From contig CM054181.1 in NCBI GenBank assembly GCA_028829895.1, positions 594,001 to 658,000 of the forward strand: a stretch of 64,000 nucleotides of DNA, read 5' to 3'. Position numbers and translations under genes: made by a program. Numbering within the stretch: position 1 is the first letter of the stretch; every line of letters starts with the position of its first letter. This DNA is from Sinotaia quadrata (Eukaryota > Mollusca > Gastropoda > Architaenioglossa > Viviparidae). Below, in pieces: positions 22,320-32,728 of the stretch. Below the pieces are notes generated by a model, which worked only from the letters and a program-made list of their open reading frames with translations, searched no databases and was not told the origin of the DNA.

Positions 22320-22811
22320 AGAATGAGAGAATGAATGAATGAACAAACGAACTTTCTCTTAAATTTTATGCATGCAAGTTATTTTTCTTCCTTCTGTTCT
22401 TCCTATTCTTCATTAGTTCAAAGTCAATAAGCAAGGTGTGTCACTCCCTTATAGCGCACGAGGTAATAAATTAACTTTATTTCTGTCTCCTCTTGCCGAT
22501 AACAGAAAAACGTGGGGAAAGTCATTATAATAATTCACATTATCGAGCCAGAAATTAAGTCAGAATTACTGCGTTCGAGGTCTGAGCTAGGTGACTGGTT
22601 TCTGACTTCCAGTTTTAATTCACGTCACACAACTTTATTTTTGATCATAACTGGCTTCAGCTATTTATAGATTCACAATTCGCATTTCAGACCTTTCCAC
22701 GGATTCTGTTTTCACGAACACTTTCAGACGCTTTCTGCCATAAAATGGATCTTAAATTAATTATCATTTTAACAGACAAAAAATGAATGATAATGTGCAC
22801 TACAGTGAAAT
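22320..22811. other. Unique spacer
   Basis: No feature was seen beyond a short GAATGAATGAATGAA run near 22330. Confidence 0.35.
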
Positions 22812-23072
22812 GTCATTTCACAGTACAGACTTAGACACTCAAGGAACGCCAAATACAGTCCGGTTAACAACAGCAAAAACGTCATTTCACAGTACAGGCT
22901 TAGATACTCAAGGAACACCAAATACAGTCCGGTTAACAACAACAAAACGTCATTTCACAGTACAGGCTTAGACACTCAAGGAACGCCAAATACAGTCCAG
23001 TTAACAACAGCAAAACGTCATTTCACAGTACAGGCTTAGACACTCAAGGAACGCCAAATACAGTCGGTTAAC
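22812..23072. repeat. 68-bp minisatellite, 4 copies
   Basis: The unit starts GTCATTTCACAGTACAGGCT and ends CCGGTTAACAACAGCAAAA. Confidence 0.97.
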
Positions 23073-23279
23073 AACAGTGGGAACAAAATTAATTTCAATA
23101 CGCGATGAGTTTGTCGCGATATTTCCGTTTCTTTGGAGACTTGAAGTAAACAAGGGCAAAATACGCCTTAATTAAGGAAAACACTTTTAGAGTCAACAGG
23201 TTATCTCAGGGACTTTGTAATAGTTGATAAAATATAGATTATATACGTATGCAGATACTACCTCTGTTTTGATTGTCTT

Positions 23280-23677
23280 CAACAATTAGGCCTGTCATCA
23301 TTAACTTGGATAGGTTTAAATAATTGAACAATTAGGCCTGTCATCATTAACTCGGATAGGTTTAAATAATTGAACAATTAAGCCTGTCATCATTAACTAA
23401 GATAGGTTTAAATTGAACAATTAGGCCTGTCATTATTAACTCGGATAGGTTTAAATAATTGAACAATTAGGCCTGTCATCATTAACTTGGATAGGTTTAA
23501 ATAATTGAACAATTAGGCTTGTCATCATTAACTCGGATAGGTTTAAATAATTGAACAATTAGGCTTGTCATCATTAACTAGGATAGGTTTAAATAATTGA
23601 GCAATTAGGCCTGTCATCATTAACTCGGATAGGTTTAAATAAATGAACAATTAGGCCTGTCATCATTAACTCGGATA
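23280..23677. repeat. 46-bp minisatellite, 9 copies
   Basis: The unit is TTGAACAATTAGGCCTGTCA plus TCATTAACTCGGATAGGTTT plus AAATAA. Copies vary at TTGG/TCGG/TAAG/TAGG before GATAGG. Confidence 0.97.
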
Positions 23678-24670
23678 CACAAGCATGAACATGAATTCAG
23701 TCTTAGAAATGCTACATTAACTTCTATAATAAAATGAGATTACACTACCATCATGCAACAGAGGTATGTCTGCTTTGTGTACACACTTAGATGTTCATCA
23801 CAAAACACACAAGCATTAGATTTTCACATTACATATATGGCCACATATCTGCCGTGTTTCTTAATGATTCTTGTTGCGATCATAATTTATATATTATAAA
23901 TAGCATCAAGATGTCAATTTCCATTGATGAACAATTCTGACTGGAAATAGTTGTTGACAGTCTTTGCCTGCATCTCTATGACGCGCGTGGGAGCCTGCTA
24001 ATGCTAATGAGGTTACGTGCTTGTCTAAACAAGTGTAATGTTCCATGTTATTGGAGAGTTGAACGACTAGCGACGTCAGAGATTCAAGGGACAAAACTGA
24101 GTGTTTAGGAAATGACTCAGAAGCCGGAAATAAAAGTAATTTACTTTGATGGCACTAATAGAAACTGCATTGTTATCATGATATGTCTAACGCTGAATCC
24201 AACCTTAAAAATGCCATTTGATTTGAGAGAGACTATTAAGGTTTGACATCTTATGGTGATTTAGACATGCTGCCGTTTATTTAGTGACATTTCATTATTT
24301 ATTTTTTTAAAATGTTTCGTTGTTGACAGCGGTACTTTATACTTTAAGAAAATGAAGCGCTAAATTGAAAGTATTCCCTTTGTGAAAGCTATTACTGCAA
24401 GTAGTAGTAGTAACAATAGTAGTATGAACTTTGGGAATATAACATCTGAGTTGAAAAGGTTATTTGAATAAACTTTCTGGAAACCATAGATTTGTCCCTT
24501 ATACAAACAGCAGCGCTCCCTGGCTGCATTATTATTATTATTTCAAAAAAATAAAACAGGAAACAAAACGAAAATATGTAGGTAAAATATCGAAATAAAA
24601 TAATAAACAAACAACAATTGCTGTCTTGAATAATGGACTGACTGAGTGACTGACTGAATGCAACTGCTTG
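23678..24670. other. Unique segment with a very tentative minus-strand terminal exon
   Basis: On the minus strand a CATTAGCAG acceptor at about 24000 leads into about 30 codons beginning SHARHRDAGKDCQQLFP, stop TGA near 23906, in the phase (1) left by the signal-peptide exon at 26882. There is only one Cys and no known fold, so I would not link them without RNA evidence. Triplet runs (AGT, ATT) lie at 24397-24425 and 24530-24540. Confidence 0.2.
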
Positions 24671-24983
24671 AATCCTGAAACTGTAGATAATTAGAGAAGG
24701 ATGTAAGTAGGGTTCTGATAGTGAATCCTGAAATTGTAGATAATTAGAGAAGGATGTAAGTAGGATTCTGAATCCTGAAATTGTAGATAATTAGAGAAGG
24801 ATGTAAGTAGGATTCTGATAGTGAATCCTGAAATTGTAGATAATTAGAGAAGGATGTAAGTAGGATTCTGATAGTGAATCCTGAAATTGTAGATAATTAG
24901 AGAAGGATGTAAGTAGGATTCTGAGAGTGAATCCTGAAATTGTAGATAATTAGAGAAGGATATAAGTAGGATTCTGAGAGTGA
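24671..24983. repeat. 53-bp minisatellite, 6 copies
   Basis: The unit starts AATCCTGAAATTGTAGATAA and ends GTAGGATTCTGATAGTG. One copy lacks the last eight bases. Confidence 0.97.
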
Positions 24984-25348
24984 ACCTTTTCGACTGAAGA
25001 GAAAAATCTGAGACACAACTTAAAAGTAAAAATGAAATGGGTACATAAAGTACGGCGCCAAGAAAATCAATAAAAATAAACAAATAAATAAACATTGACA
25101 TGGTTTACAGTTCTGAAACACCTACGTGACACAGGACCACACCCTACTCTCGTCGAACAGCGTGACTTTTTGTCATCGCGCAGGTCGCGGGTTCGTCGAT
25201 AGCCGATAATTGTAGATGGTATTGTTTCCCACTAAGTATCTATCTACGCTTTTTTACGTCGTTCGATATCGTGATTGTCCCCCGGCCAACGTGTTTTGTT
25301 GGCGTTACGGCTTAATAGCTAGCACTTCCACTCAACGCGCAAGTAAAC
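24984..25348. other. Unique segment with a tRNA-like T-arm remnant
   Basis: CAGGTCGCGGGTTCGTCGAT near 25181 resembles a tRNA variable loop plus T-arm (B box), as in decayed tRNA-derived SINEs. No A box lies at the right distance upstream, so it is not a tRNA gene. Confidence 0.3.
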
Positions 25349-25401
25349 ATGGCGCCACAAACGTCTGCATTTGTATCATATTCAAAACAGAACAGGAAGA
25401 A
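25349..25401 (+). CDS. Candidate first coding exon (17 codons), unknown protein
   Basis: ATG at 25349 sits in AAACATGGCGCC, which has A at -3 and G at +4 (strong start context) and also resembles a YY1 site placed over a start codon, a common arrangement in TATA-less promoters. The frame reads MAPQTSAFVSYSKQNRK and then meets the donor AA|GTAAAG at 25402, phase 2; unspliced it stops at once. The local sequence is more CpG-rich than its surroundings. A different frame here is open from 25216 to 25533 and includes a hydrophobic stretch (ICVCLFVFMFVIMSVASYY), which is an alternative reading. No downstream exon was found. Confidence 0.3.
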
Positions 25402-25646
25402 GTAAAGATGAAACACTGTCGCTCGTGCCATCCGATTTGTGTTTGTTTGTTTGTATTTATGTTCGTAATCATGTCAGTGGCAAGCTATTATGCGCTGAGT
25501 GTCAGGCCAACACAGATAAAAAAAATAATTTAAACAATTTATATTGATACATAAGGCAAAACAAACAACTGATTTATTTTAAAAGCCTAAGCTTGGGCTA
25601 TATAGCATTCGCCAAGACCGTAGTAGTGATTAATTCCAAATAAATA

Positions 25647-25660
25647 CGGTCACGTGACCG
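25647..25660. promoter_or_regulatory. 14-bp palindrome around E-box CACGTG
   Basis: CGGTCACGTGACCG is a perfect 14-bp palindrome including GTCACGTGAC, the second such 10-mer in the window (the other is at 15595). It is a USF/TFEB-type site by known motif preference; function is inferred. Confidence 0.4.
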
Positions 25661-25714
25661 AAAAATAATTATTGAATAAAATGTTTTCATCGAAGGAATT
25701 AACGAATCGGAATA

Positions 25715-26541
25715 TTCGGTCTGCATGTATTATTAAATAGTTCTTGTTATGTTTAATGTATTCACTCTGCATGTATTATTAAATAGTTCTTGTTGTGTTT
25801 AATGTATTCACTCTGCATGTATTATTAAATAGTTCTTGTTATGTTTAATGTACTCGGTCTGCATGTATTATTAAATAGTTCTTGTTATGTTTAATGTATT
25901 CACTCTGCATGTATTATTAAATAGTTCTTGTTGTGTTTAATGTATTCACTCTGCATGTATTATTAAATAGTTCTTGTTGTGTTTAATGTACTCGGTCTGC
26001 ATGTATTATTAAATAGTTCTTGTTATGTTTAATGTACTCGGTCTGCATGTATTATTAAATAGTTCTTGTTATGTTTAATGTACTCGGTCTGCATGTATTA
26101 TTAAATAGTTCTTGTTATGTTTAATGTACTCGGTCTGCATGTATTATTAAATAGTTCTTGTTATGTTTAATGTACTCGGTCTGCATGTATTATTAAATAG
26201 TTCTTGTTATGTTTAATGTACTCGGTCTGCATGTATTATTAAATAGTTCTTGTTATGTTTAATGTACTCGGTCTGCATGTATTATTAAATAGTTCTTGTT
26301 ATGTTTAATGTACTCGGTCTGTATGTATTATTAAATAGTTCTTGTTGTGTTTAATGTATTCACTCTGCATGTATTATTAAATAGGTCTTGTTGTGTTTAA
26401 TGTATTCACTCTGCATGTATTATTAAATAGTTCTTGTTATGTTATGTTTAATGTATTCACTCTGCATGCATTATTAAATAGTTCTTGTTATGTTTAATGT
26501 ACTCTGCATGTATTATTAAATAGTTATTGTTATGTTTAATG
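25715..26541. repeat. 46-bp minisatellite, about 18 copies, two interleaved variants
   Basis: The unit is TCGGTCTGCATGTATTATTA plus AATAGTTCTTGTTATGTTTA plus ATGTAC. Variant P has TTCACTCTGC, often with TTGTGTT; variant Q has CTCGGTCTGC with TTATGTT. A block of Q copies in the middle is flanked by P copies. It lies downstream of the exon at 26882 on the minus strand, probably in its intron. Confidence 0.97.
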
Positions 26542-26545
26542 TATA

Positions 26546-26881
26546 GGCGTATCTATATGCACCCACCACATTCTGTCATATTATTTATATTTGGTTTATA
26601 TTATACGATTGAGAGACAGAGAGACAAAGATGTATTTGTGTGAGTACATATAAAAATAGAAAATCCACACACTGAAACATGGTGTGCAAATTATCAAGGC
26701 TTTACCAAAAGTACCTGTATGCTAAATGTGAAAGAGTTTGAGATAAGAGGAAGCCTTAAACAGTTCAACGAATTATCCAGACTTCTCTTGCCCGGATGGA
26801 AAGGAGTGGGGTGAAGAAGAGGACGTTAGGCACTTTCACAAAACAAATATAGACACACGATCAAATACTAAGTCCACTTAC
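26546..26881 (-). other. Probable intron following the signal-peptide exon
   Basis: Unique sequence with no further coding exon on the minus strand before the 46-bp array. Confidence 0.5.
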
Positions 26882-26960
26882 CGTCAATCCAATAGGCTGT
26901 GCTAAGTCCCACTACAGCCAACAGAAGGACAACCAGAGCTAGATACTTCATTTTGACAAT
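26882..26960 (-). CDS. First coding exon of a secreted-protein gene (signal peptide)
   Basis: On the minus strand a pyrimidine-rich acceptor ending CATTTCAG (26961-26963) is followed by nine untranslated bases and an ATG at 26951 in good context (A at -3). Twenty-three codons follow, beginning MKYLALVVLLLAVVGLSTA and continuing YWID, and the exon ends with G before a perfect GTAAGT donor at 26881-26876 (phase 1). The peptide has a basic n-region, a leucine/valine-rich core and an S-T-A cleavage motif, so cleavage is predicted before Y20. A signal peptide on its own exon with a phase 1 donor is typical of small secreted animal proteins. The mature protein lies at lower coordinates and was not found, so the product cannot be named. 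An upstream 5' UTR exon is implied by the acceptor. A 46-bp array lies in the presumed intron. Confidence 0.72.
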
Positions 26961-27205
26961 CTGAAATGGAATCAAGCAAGAGAATAAAGGTCACATTTTA
27001 AAAGTGTAAAAGTCAGTTTAACAATGAACTGAGATGTGGTATAATAGGCTTAAATTTTTTTCTCACAGCCAAACAAACAATCTTGAAAAAATAGAGTACT
27101 AAATTATTTTCTAGATTTATGGATCAAGTCTTAAACAGGAAAAATAAAGAATGCGCCAAATTAACTATGTAGCTCATTCTTCAACTGGAAAAGAGAGGCT
27201 ATGAG

Positions 27206-27470
27206 TACTATATTATATACATTAGGGAAATAAGATTTGAATATTATATACATTAGGGAAATAAGATTAATATTATATACATTAGGGAAATAAGATTTGA
27301 ATATTATATACATTGGGGAAATAAGATTTGAATATTATATACATTAGGGAAATAAGATTTGAATATTATATACATTGGGGAAATAAGATTTGAATATTAT
27401 ATACATTAGGGAAATAAGATTTGAACATTATATACATTAGGGAAATAAGATTTGAATAGTATATACATTG
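27206..27470. repeat. 31-bp minisatellite, 8-9 copies
   Basis: The unit is ATATTATATACATTAGGGAA plus ATAAGATTTGA. It ends in GGGGGTGGGGG. Confidence 0.97.
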
Positions 27471-27539
27471 GGGGTGGGGGAAGTCCATTATTCAAATACT
27501 ATTTATGTTTTGTTCAGTTAATTCATTAATTTTAGATGG

Positions 27540-27825
27540 ATTGTTGCATGTCTGCAGTACAACACCAGCACGTAGTGGATGTTTTGCTTTACATGTCTGC
27601 AGTACAACATGAGCATGTAGTGGATGTTTTGCTTTACATGTCTGCAGTACAACACCAGCACGTAGTGGATGCTTTGCTTTACGTCTGCAGTACAACATGA
27701 GCATGTAGTGGATGTTTTGCTTTACATGTCTGCAGTACAACATCAGTATGTAGTGGATGCTTTGCTTTACATATCTGCAGTACAACACCAGTATGTAGTG
27801 GATGCTTTGCTTTACGATTATCGAA
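27540..27825. repeat. 45-bp minisatellite, about 6 copies
   Basis: The unit is TGTCTGCAGTACAACACCAG plus CACGTAGTGGATGTTTTGCT plus TTACA. The unit length is divisible by 3, so frames stay open across it. Confidence 0.97.
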
Positions 27826-28010
27826 TGTTGAGGAACTATTTCTTCTAAAACCTATGCAGTTCTTTGGGAAATCTGACATGAAACACTCTCGTTCCAAGAG
27901 AGAGCACTCGAAACACCCATCCCGAGCAGACGTCACACTTGTTTGGCTGAAAACCCCTTTTGACAAATCGATCGCGGGCTGTTTTGACACAAGATTCTTA
28001 CTATTTTTTA
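27826..28010. other. Unique island between two arrays
   Basis: Open on both strands. The minus frame includes GCFECSLLERECF and four Cys; neither strand shows a domain I recognise. It could be an exon remnant, but I cannot support one. Confidence 0.25.
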
Positions 28011-28385
28011 GTAATTGTGTAGCATTTCGGACAAGACACGGGACAAATGTTAGTGATTGTGTAGCATTTCGGACAAGACACAAAACAAATGTTAGTGATT
28101 GTGTAGCATTTCGGACAAGACACAAGACAAATGTTAGTAATTGTGTAGCATTTCGGACAAGACACGGGACAAATGTTAGTGATTGTGTAGCATTTCGGAC
28201 AAGACACAAGACAAATGTTAGTGATTGTGTAGCATTTCGGACAAGACACAGGACAAATATTAGTGATTGTGTAGCATTTCGGACAAGACACAGGACAAAT
28301 ATTAGTGACTGTGTAGCATTTCAGACAAGACACAGGACAAATATTAGTGATTGTGTAGCATTTCGGACAAGACACGTGACAAATG
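28011..28385. repeat. 42-bp minisatellite, 9 copies
   Basis: The unit is GTGATTGTGTAGCATTTCGG plus ACAAGACACAGGACAAATGT plus TA. Because 42 is divisible by 3, apparent repeat proteins appear on both strands; substitutions show no synonymous bias I can see. Confidence 0.97.
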
Positions 28386-28789
28386 CTCTCCACTTTTTTA
28401 CTGTGAACACTAAAACTAAATATATTATAATACATCATTCATTCTTGTGTGATTTTGTTATTTGTTTTATGTCTTAGTTGTGCTTATTATTTGCTTTAGA
28501 GTTGACTTCGCGCTACACGATGAATCACAGGATTTACAGATCTGTTGAAGGTGAGTATTGAACGTTTCACTGAATATATATATTTCTCGGCGGGCTAATT
28601 AAGCAATGACTTAATAATTTGTGCTTAAATAACGTGTGCCTATACATGGGATCTTCTCGTAATTTGCAAGAAATGTGTAAAAAAAAAGAAAAAGAAATGC
28701 GAAATGTAAATGCACAATGAATATAGGGTACGGAGCAATTGTGTATTTCCCGCAAAGTGCAATCCGGGATGTAACTAAACTACGGGTAA
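28386..28789. other. Unique AT-rich spacer
   Basis: No feature was seen. Confidence 0.35.
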
Positions 28790-29258
28790 CATAAGTTGTC
28801 AATTGTGTATTTCTAGCTAAAATACGGATAACATAAGTTGTCAATTGTGTATTTCTAGCTAAACTACGGATAACATAAGTTGTCAATTGTGTATTTCTAG
28901 CTAAAATACGGATAATATAAATTGTCAATTGTGTATTTCTAGCTAAACTACGGATAATATCAGTTGTCAATTGTGTATTTCTAGCTAAACTACGGATAAT
29001 ATAAGTTGTCAATTGTGTATTTCTAGCTAAACTACGGATAATATAGATTGTCAATTGTGTATTTCTAGCTAAACTACGGATAATATAAGTTGACAATTGT
29101 GTATTTCTAGCTAAACTACGGATAATATAAGTTGTCAATTGTGTATTTCTAGCTAAAATACGGATAATATAAGTTGCCAATTGTGTATTTCTAGCTAAAA
29201 TACGAAGTTGTCAATTGTGTATTTCTAGCTAAAATACGGATAATATAAGTTGTCAATT
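28790..29258. repeat. 42-bp minisatellite, about 11 copies
   Basis: The unit is TTGTCAATTGTGTATTTCTA plus GCTAAACTACGGATAATATA plus AG. It has a different sequence from the 42-bp array 400 bp to the left. One copy is shortened near 29205. Confidence 0.97.
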
Positions 29259-29354
29259 GTAGAATAGCCGTAATACAAATCGTTTGACCTGTGAAAGATG
29301 AAAAAAAATATTGTGAGGAAGATAATACACTATATGTCGTTGAATCAAGTTTGT

Positions 29355-29955
29355 TGTTGTGATATTTTGTAATGCTATGATAGATATTGTTTCATGGGAT
29401 GTGGGCATTAATGACCAAGGCTTATTAATACATTATATTCAGCTGATATTTTGTAATACTATGATAGATACTGTTTCATGGGATGTGAGCATTAATTACC
29501 AAGGCTTATTAATACATTATATTCAGCTGATATTTTGTAATGCTATGATAGATATTGTTTCATGGGATGTGGGTATTAATGACCAAGGCTTATTAATACA
29601 TTATATTCAGCTGATATTTTGTAATGCTATGATAGATACTGTTTCATGGGATGTGGGTATTAATGACCAAGGCTTATTAATACATTATATTCAGCTGATA
29701 TTTTGTAATGCTATGATAGATATTGTTTCATGGGATGTGGATATTAATGACCGAGGCTTATTAATACATTATATTCAGCTGATATTTTGTAATGCTATGA
29801 TAGATACTGTTTCATGGGATGTGGATATTAATGACCGAGGCTTATTAATACATTATATTCAGCTGATATTTTGTAATGCTATGATAGATATTGTTTCATG
29901 GGATGTGGGTATTAATGATCAAGGCTTATTAATACATTATATTCAGCTGATATTA
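29355..29955. repeat. 84-bp minisatellite, 7 copies
   Basis: The unit starts CTGATATTTTGTAATGCTAT and ends AATACATTATATTCAG. It creates a 210-codon open frame only because 84 is divisible by 3 and the unit lacks a stop in that frame. Alternating ATT/ACT at one codon marks sub-variants. Confidence 0.97.
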
Positions 29956-30163
29956 AGCATTCTTGGCACAATCCTGCTAAGATTCCAGTAATATCTGGTT
30001 AAAAGAATACAGACATTGCTTGTCAATGGCAAGAACTCTAACTAAATCCATTTCAGCTTTGGTGTGTCAAGAGTTTTTGTTGTAGGACCCGTTCTGTTTA
30101 TTCTTGGCACAAAAATTAACCCTAGCGCCATAACGTCATTCAGTGTTCAAGGCCGCAAGCTGA

Positions 30164-30242
30164 TGTCACTCAGCTGTGTATTGGTCTGACGTCACTCAGC
30201 TGTGTATAAGTCTGACGTCACTCAGCTGTGTATAAGTCTGAC
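30164..30242. repeat. 26-bp repeat, 3 copies, with CRE palindromes
   Basis: The unit is GTCACTCAGCTGTGTATAAG plus TCTGAC. Unit junctions create TGACGTCA at 30187 and 30213. Confidence 0.95.
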
Positions 30243-30367
30243 GCCTTGGGAGAGGATTATTCATATGAAGTCATAGAAAAAATATTGCAAACTTCAAATG
30301 AGCGATGATAAAACGGAAGCCGTTCATATCACTTCAAAGCAAAAAATAAAATAGCATTTGCACACTC

Positions 30368-30640
30368 ACAGTCTACATCACAATCACTTAAAATCAGTGG
30401 CGTTCTCGTCAAAATGTTCTCAGTCACATCACAATCACTTAAAATCATATCAGTGTCGTTCTCATCAAAATTTTCTCAGTCACACATCATAATCACTTAA
30501 AATCAGTGGCGTTCTCATCACAATTTTCTCAGTCACACATCATAATCACTTAAAATCAGTGGCGTTCGCATCAAATTATTCTTAGTCACATCACAATCAC
30601 CTAAAATCAGTGTCGTTCTCATCAAAATGTTCTCAGTCAC
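30368..30640. repeat. About 51-bp minisatellite, 5-6 copies
   Basis: CACAATCACTTAAAATCAGT followed by GTTCTCATCAAAATGTTCTC and AGTCACATC. Confidence 0.95.
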
Positions 30641-31045
30641 CTACAAATTAGGATGACTTATGCAATAGTACGTTCTCTCTCTTTCCACAACAACAATATT
30701 TATTATCTAGAGAGTGGGTAAAGATTACTCGAGGAAAACCCCATTAACCTAAATTAGATGAATTAATGATCTTTTGCAAGTTATCACCTTTACCTCACAG
30801 TTATCGAGATATTTATGTTTAAGTTTGTCCTATTTCGTAGAAACTGTTACTATAAATAAAAGAATTAAAGATTAACCACTCTTACAAGTCACCATGTTCA
30901 TCAATATGGCTATTTTCATTTTCTGACTGATAAGATTGGATAGGATACATCTATCTCTGGGTCAGTGCATGGAAGTTGTTATTAATAGCGATAAGTTTAT
31001 CTGGATTGCAATGACATATTGCTCCACCCTCTCCCAAAAAGGGAT
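30641..31045. other. Unique spacer
   Basis: No feature was seen. Confidence 0.35.
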
Positions 31046-31256
31046 ACATCTGTCTCCTTCTTAAATATTCTATGGAAAACATACTTCTCTTTCTCAAATA
31101 TTCTATGGAAAATAGTCATCTCTTTCTGAAAGATGCTATGGAACAATGACATCTCTTTCTCAAATATTCTATGGAAAACAGTCATCTCTTTCTCAAAGAT
31201 GCTATTGAAAAATGACATCTCTTTATCAAATATTCTATGGAAAACAGTCATCTCTT
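31046..31256. repeat. 33-bp minisatellite, 6 copies
   Basis: The unit is CATCTCTTTCTCAAATATTC plus TATGGAAAACAGT. Confidence 0.95.
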
Positions 31257-31284
31257 TAAAAAAAAAACAATTACGTGGTTCTTT

Positions 31285-31440
31285 TTAAGTCTAACGTTTA
31301 CAAAATTATATTAGATAAATGCATTATTTACTTATTTTCTTTCAATTTATAATTTATATAATTATTAGTTGGTTTTTAGTCTAAAGTTTACAAAATTATA
31401 TTAGATAAATGCATTATTTACTTATTTTCTTTCAATGTAT
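31285..31440. repeat. About 92-bp direct duplication
   Basis: AGTCTAACGTTTACAAAATT through TATTTTCTTTCAAT is present twice with a few differences. Confidence 0.93.
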
Positions 31441-31679
31441 ACTTTAATATATTAGTTTGTTTGTAAACTGGAGAAAATTGTGGCTGCACTATAACATAAG
31501 CTAACTGGGATTTTTTACTAAGTGAGATTTAAATAATTAAAATTAAATCAGAGAGAAATTGCCATACTAACACAACTGAACAGTCAGGGTGTGACGCTAA
31601 CGCCACCTAGTTACTGGTTATGATTATTAATTAATTACCCGTAACTAATTACAAGTGATTAAAATCTTAATTTATGTTA

Positions 31680-31965
31680 GTAATAATTCTCCAGAAGACA
31701 CCACTTGTCTCTCTCACTTAATGGATATGCGGGCAATGTAAACGTTTTCTCTCTTCCACAACATTAAAGACAAATTTTTAGCGACAAACAATATTTTCAT
31801 AGGTGGAAAACTTGCCAAAGTAGAAGATAAATGCCTCCCCATCCACCCACTTTCTTCTCTAACATATGGTATCAACGCGTGTAAGAAGGTCAATAAATTT
31901 ATTACATCAATAATAAAATGTACATATAACAAACACAATGAAATGATTATTTGACATTTGAATAC
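31680..31965 (-). repeat. Family 3 dispersed repeat, copy D
   Basis: The reverse complement carries all family 3 blocks in order, including GAGAAGAAAGTGGGTGG, CTTTGGCAAGTTTTCCACC, TTGTCTTTAATGTTGTGG and GTGTCTTCTGGAGAATTATT. The interior is single-copy, unlike 8101-8428. Confidence 0.88.
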
Positions 31966-32430
31966 ATTTAGCACCTATACTTCAAAGTGACTAGACCTTG
32001 GGCACTCCTTAAAACACAAGTATAACATTTCAATAACAAAAATGCACGAACTATTTCTGAGTCCATTCTCTCTTAATCAGTCCATTAAGCTAAAGGTTGC
32101 CTTTCATGACCGGACTTCTTGTCACACCAAATTCAAAGTGATTAGACAATTTAATTCTTTACAGCAGGTAAACTTTTGATCTCAGCCCATAGGCTGGTCT
32201 CCTTCTTGTAAATCTTAACCATTGGCTGGTCTCCTTCTTGTAAATCTTAACCATTGGATAATAAAAACTACTCATCCATCCAAAACGGTTTAGATTACAT
32301 CAACAAGTCTAACACATTCTTTACCTGAGTTGTTTACTTCCAAATTTGACAATTAAAAATATCAACAAAAGCAGTCCTCATAGTCAGGTCATATTGACAT
32401 TTAACAATTTATATATCAGTTAAGTCCAGA
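31966..32430 (-). repeat. Family 1 dispersed repeat, copy C
   Basis: It shares CATTCTCTCTTAATCAGTCC, GCTAAAGGTTGCCTTTCATG, AAACTACTCATCC and TAGATTACATCAACAAGTC with the other copies. A 32-bp internal stretch (GGCTGGTCTCCTTCTTGTAA) is duplicated at about 32191-32255. Confidence 0.85.
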
Positions 32431-32454
32431 AATAAGGATATACTTCCTTCCTTT

Positions 32455-32570
32455 GCTCAAGTGTATATTACATATTGCACAAATGTTTAGCTCAGTGTAT
32501 ATTACATATTGCACAAATGTTTAGCTCAGAGTATATTACATATTGCACAAATGTTTAGCTCAGAGTCTCA
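32455..32570. repeat. About 34-bp repeat, 3 copies
   Basis: GTATATTACATATTGCACAA followed by ATGTTTAGCTCAG. Confidence 0.95.
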
Positions 32571-32585
32571 AGTTTCGTGCAGCGT

Positions 32586-32728
32586 GCATAATTAATTTTA
32601 CATAACACGACACTTTGCAAGCATAATTAATTTTACATAACACGACACTTTGCAAGCATAATTAATTTTACATAACACGACACTTTGCATGCATAATTAA
32701 TTTTACATAACACGACACTTTGCAAGCA
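32586..32728. repeat. 35-bp repeat, 4 copies
   Basis: The unit is GCATAATTAATTTTACATAA plus CACGACACTTTGCAA. Confidence 0.97.

Noticed and set aside
23906..24000. Terminal exon of the secreted-protein gene at 26882
   Set aside because: Phase and acceptor are compatible, but the 30-codon product has one Cys, no fold and no other support, and a match by chance over 3 kb is easy.
25140..25215. Intact tRNA gene
   Set aside because: Only a T-arm-like GGTCGCGGGTTCG is present; no A box, acceptor stem pairing or anticodon arm could be folded by eye.
25715..26541. CRISPR array
   Set aside because: Units are directly abutting and there are no variable spacers; this is true of every array in the window. 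The setting is eukaryotic.
28001..28477. Cys-containing repeat proteins on both strands (CPKCYTITNIC-type, and CVAFRTRH-type)
   Set aside because: The underlying 42-bp DNA repeat is divisible by 3, so any frame without a stop in one unit stays open. Both strands are open at once and substitutions look unconstrained.
29359..29991. 210-codon frame with seven 28-residue repeats
   Set aside because: It is explained by an 84-bp minisatellite. There is no upstream promoter, splice site or unique coding flank.
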